Source: Atrichornis clamosus
Lineage: Eukaryota; Chordata; Aves; Passeriformes; Menuridae
DNA: 64,000 nucleotides
Reading direction: 5' to 3'
Assembly: GCA_013400975.1 (NCBI GenBank)
Contig: WBMZ01010840.1
Span: 1-64,000, forward strand
Below the pieces are notes generated by a model. The model worked only from the letters and a program-made list of their open reading frames with translations, did no database searches and was not told the DNA's origin. The position numbers and the translations under genes are program-made. Below are positions 60,906 to 64,000 of the stretch, one piece after another (position 1 is the first letter of the stretch; every line of letters begins with the position of its first letter).

Positions 60906-63900
60906 TGTCTTTCTAGTGTCATTATTTATTCCAAAATGTGGTAGATATTAGCTATAGGGATAAATATTTCCCTCAGCCGCTAATTAATATTATTTTTTAA
61001 ACTATAAATTTGAATATTTAAAAATATATTTGAAAGTATTATTTACAAGGAGGAAGAAATATAGCAAGTAAAATAATTTTACTTCTGGCTGGTGTAATGT
61101 GAAGGGAATGGGCAGTACTCTAAGGTCTGTGTCTTCTATAATTGTGTTGTATTTCTCCTTTTGGAGTATTAACATTCTGCAACCAGTTTGGCCTGAATTT
61201 TTCCCATAAAACAGAATTTTTGTGTGTAATTGAAAATGGATGAGATAGCACTCTTTAACAAACACAAATATCTGGGGAAAGTGTGATATCTTTCATACAG
61301 AATGTTATGGTTATGGTCCATAGTTTAAATCAGAAATAAGTAAGGTCTGTGCAGTTCACTGAAAGCAAAAGTCTTCCTTGACCTTTTCAGTTTTCAAACA
61401 CCTCCATAGCTTTAATGATCAAGTATTGCTGAATAGTAGTTTAAGAAAAAGTCAAGAGATTACCTTTTTCTTTATATTTTCACATTGCGACATAGCCTCT
61501 TGTTGTATCTCAGTGAATCTGTGGAATCTTGGATTCAGTTGCTTTTTTTGGAAATCACAGGAAGAAATACCAATAAGCAAAGAGTAGGGTACTAAAGTTG
61601 TGTTTAAATGCTGACAATTTGCTACAATTTAAGTGACTTTTTAACATTCTCTGTAGTTGAAAAGGTACCATATTGTGGCACTTCTTTCTAAGAAATAAAG
61701 AAAAGGGCTAATTTTCAATATAGGAAACATACTGAAAAATGTAATTATTTTACTGAATACCATTTGTAATTTTATGTGTTTCAAAATTATGTATATGTGA
61801 ATAAATCACACTGTACATTTATAGTGTTGATTGAGATTCATGTAACATCTACAAGGTCTGAAATGCATTTTTAATTGTGACTTGAGTTATTGTCACATGC
61901 AGTCAAACAATTAGATGTATTGTAATATGAAAAATAAAATTATTCTTCATGGTAGAAACCTGCTTGGGAATACCTGGTGCACACATTATATTGTGATAGC
62001 AGTTCTAGCCTGTAGAGATTAGCTAAAGCTGTCTTGTCCATGATTTTCATCTAGATTTGTTTTGCTGGAAATGGAGAAATTGAGTAAAGGATGGGAGTGG
62101 TTTGAAAAGCAAAGATATTTTTGACTGAGCTACACTTGGTTTAAGTTGATAAAAAAATAGTCTCGAGATTTATTATGATACCCCTGTCTTTGAGACAGCA
62201 CATTTTTAAGCTTTTGTCAGAAACAGCATAATTAAAACCTTTTTCACTATCAAAGTATGCTAGGGATCAGTGTGGAGAGAATGAAGCAATATGTGCTGGA
62301 TATGATGCTGAAGTGAATTCTTAGTTAAATGTGGTGAGAGCTGAGAAAAACAAGATCTTCAGAGCTAACAAGATCAAGCTGTGATGAATTTCAAAAGCAG
62401 CTACCTAGAAGGAGAAGATGGAGTATTTAAAGATCATTGGAGAGGCTTTGGTGGAGCCAATGGCAATTAATTTAGCAGAATACAGGCTGAAAAAAGTCTG
62501 AGAGTTCGGAGAACTGACTCTAGTGCATAAATAGGTATAGACAGCTGTAGGTTTATATGTTGCACGAGTGTCAGTAATAAAGCCGGACAAGAAATGGGAG
62601 ATAGGAGCAGGCTTTAGAGTGATGAGGCCATACCTTGTTCTCCTGTGATGGCAAAGAAGTTGCAGAAATAACGTGAATGTCCAAGGTGGGCGGAAGCAGG
62701 TTTCCAAGTGACCTAGAATGAAGTAGAGACAAGAGGTCAGGTGAGAATATCAGTGTTGCTGGTAGGGGAGAAGTTGCAGGAAAAATGGTTTCCTAACTAG
62801 CATGATGTGTCATGGTAACATGAACTGATTAAAAGTAGAAATATGAGGATATAAACTGGTTTCTTTTAAAACTGTAAATATAAACTATTATCTGAAGCTG
62901 CATTATTGCTCTTTTTAAAATTCGGTGTTTCTGATGACATATGACCATATTATTTATTGTGTTGTATGCGCAAAAAAATACAGAATCCAGTGTTTTAGGA
63001 AGTACTGCACAATGCTTTCATTAATACACTGTTACAGTAATAATTATCCCTTAGTATGTAATTGTCTCTATAGATCTTTCATAAATTCTTTCAATTTAAT
63101 TTACAATGTAGATTTCATGATGTGTTTGAAGAGGTGAATGACTTTCAGCGTGACTATATTTATTTAATTTACCATATAATCAAGTTAATGCTCATTCTGT
63201 CTTGTACTGAATATAAATTAGAGTTGTAGCATCCACAGTCAGTAGTAGCAGTTGCAAGCCTGTAGCAAAGGGTGAAATTAGAATGTTAAATAATATGATT
63301 TCTTGGGTGTGTGCATAATCCAGTTTCTTCATGAAAAAAATGAAATGTTTTCCAGCATTTTTAAATGGCATATTCACACTATAATGCTTCCAAGCAGTCA
63401 GTTTAAAAAACAGTAAAGACTGAGCGTTCTGGCAGGGTGTCTCTAAATGACTTGGAAATCAAAGAAAATGGTTTTTATGTATATAAGAATACCTCAAGAT
63501 TAAACAGTGTATTTTAAAGAGGACGATAACTAACTAAAAAGCCAGCAGGCCTCCCTGTTTAGTGTTCTCTAAGTTTATTAGGAGGAAGTTTTGGAAGCTT
63601 ATTGGGAAAAAATTGGAGACAGAATAACAGTGTTAGAATTGTGAGGCAAGATTCTTTCTTTATATGCTATAGAGCAGGGCAGGATCAAAAAGTGTTTAGA
63701 GAGGGGGGAAAAGATGTTTATCTACCACTTTCATGAAATGCGCATACATGATTTTTCTGTGGGATGTAGTCTGCCTTCACTGCAGACTGTCTTGATGCTT
63801 AGCTAACATTCACCTCTGGAGTCAGATGTCTGCAAAACACCTGTTACATTATTTTAAAAGTTGAAGAAAGACAAAAGCTTCTAAGCACTCAAATCACTTC

Positions 63901-64000
63901 TAAAACTGAGACTTAGATTCCCAATTGATTTTGTTTTTCACATTTTAATAAAATGTATTTATTAAGCTAGTGTTTCCAATAGTTTTTATTTAGTAAACAG
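60906..64000 (+). other. ASPH: Downstream intron of full-length ASPH, no gene seen
   Basis: 3.1 kb of AT-rich sequence. No TPR or oxygenase exon, no recognisable CR1 and no RNA gene. For full-length hydroxylase transcripts this is intron: the splice from 54665 must reach past the window, so that intron exceeds 9.3 kb. Confidence 0.65.

Larger units (their letters stand above)
1..64000 (+). other. ASPH: ASPH / junctin / junctate locus, 5' half
   Basis: Conserved exons in one orientation and one splice phase identify the locus: a membrane-anchor exon, an EF-hand-like exon, junctin tail exons and a run of acidic lumenal exons. Known in mammals: this locus uses two promoters and alternative splicing to make aspartyl/asparaginyl beta-hydroxylase, junctin, junctate and humbug. 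Seen here: two first exons, three alternative 3' routes with their own stops, and no TPR or oxygenase exons. The catalytic half must therefore lie downstream of the window. Length estimates from the exons: about 205 residues for junctin from P2, about 329 for junctate from P2, and about 158 for the short form ending in exon 25250. Confidence 0.96.

Noticed and set aside
60906..64000. Search for TPR or oxygenase exons of ASPH
   Set aside because: None of the conserved lysine-rich linker, TPR or histidine-containing catalytic segments could be found on the + strand; they must lie downstream of the window.

Overview
The window is the 5' half of a vertebrate ASPH (aspartate beta-hydroxylase / junctin / junctate) locus. 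It runs on the + strand and spans almost the whole 64 kb. The organism is most likely a bird: the introns are AT-rich and carry old antisense CR1 LINE fragments of the avian/reptilian kind, and the splice architecture is vertebrate. No other gene was found. Most open reading frames in the window are chance frames in introns or remnants of CR1.

Layout. Positions 1-293 hold a GC-rich, TATA-less promoter (P1) and first coding exon 1a. A second, muscle-type promoter (P2) lies just before 14057 and has a perfect MEF2 site; it drives the tiny exon 1b. Both first exons end in the same splice phase and join a shared exon at 17053-17202, which encodes the cytoplasmic basic stretch and the single type II membrane anchor. 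A 45-nt cassette (17932-17976) and the EF-hand-like exon (19239-19307) follow. After that exon, which ends in a GC rather than GT donor, the locus branches three ways. (a) Exon 25250, read through to a stop at 25491, gives a short isoform. (b) Exons 33228 and 35549 encode the lysine/glutamate-rich lumenal tail of junctin. (c) Twelve small exons between 40257 and 54665 encode the acidic lumenal domain of junctate/humbug and of the hydroxylase.

The junctate/humbug branch ends in an exon at 59031 that adds only Asp-Thr-stop. The TPR and catalytic 2-oxoglutarate oxygenase exons of full-length ASPH are absent and must lie beyond position 64000.

How the parts work together. One locus makes a sarcoplasmic reticulum calcium-release partner (junctin), an ER calcium-binding and store-coupling protein (junctate), the short humbug form, and the ER hydroxylase that acts on EGF-like domains. 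Promoter choice and in-phase splicing decide which is made. Every internal coding exon seen starts and ends in phase 1, so any of them can be skipped without losing frame.

Points worth a second look: the GC donor at the branch point, a (CT)n microsatellite that serves as the polypyrimidine tract of exon 25250, several unannotated phase-compatible candidate exons (27308, 38767, 51601, 54917), a 72-nt pre-miRNA-like hairpin (28218-28289), and a GC-rich patch of unknown origin at 48540-48800. I found no wholly new biological system. The interest lies in alternative processing of this locus.
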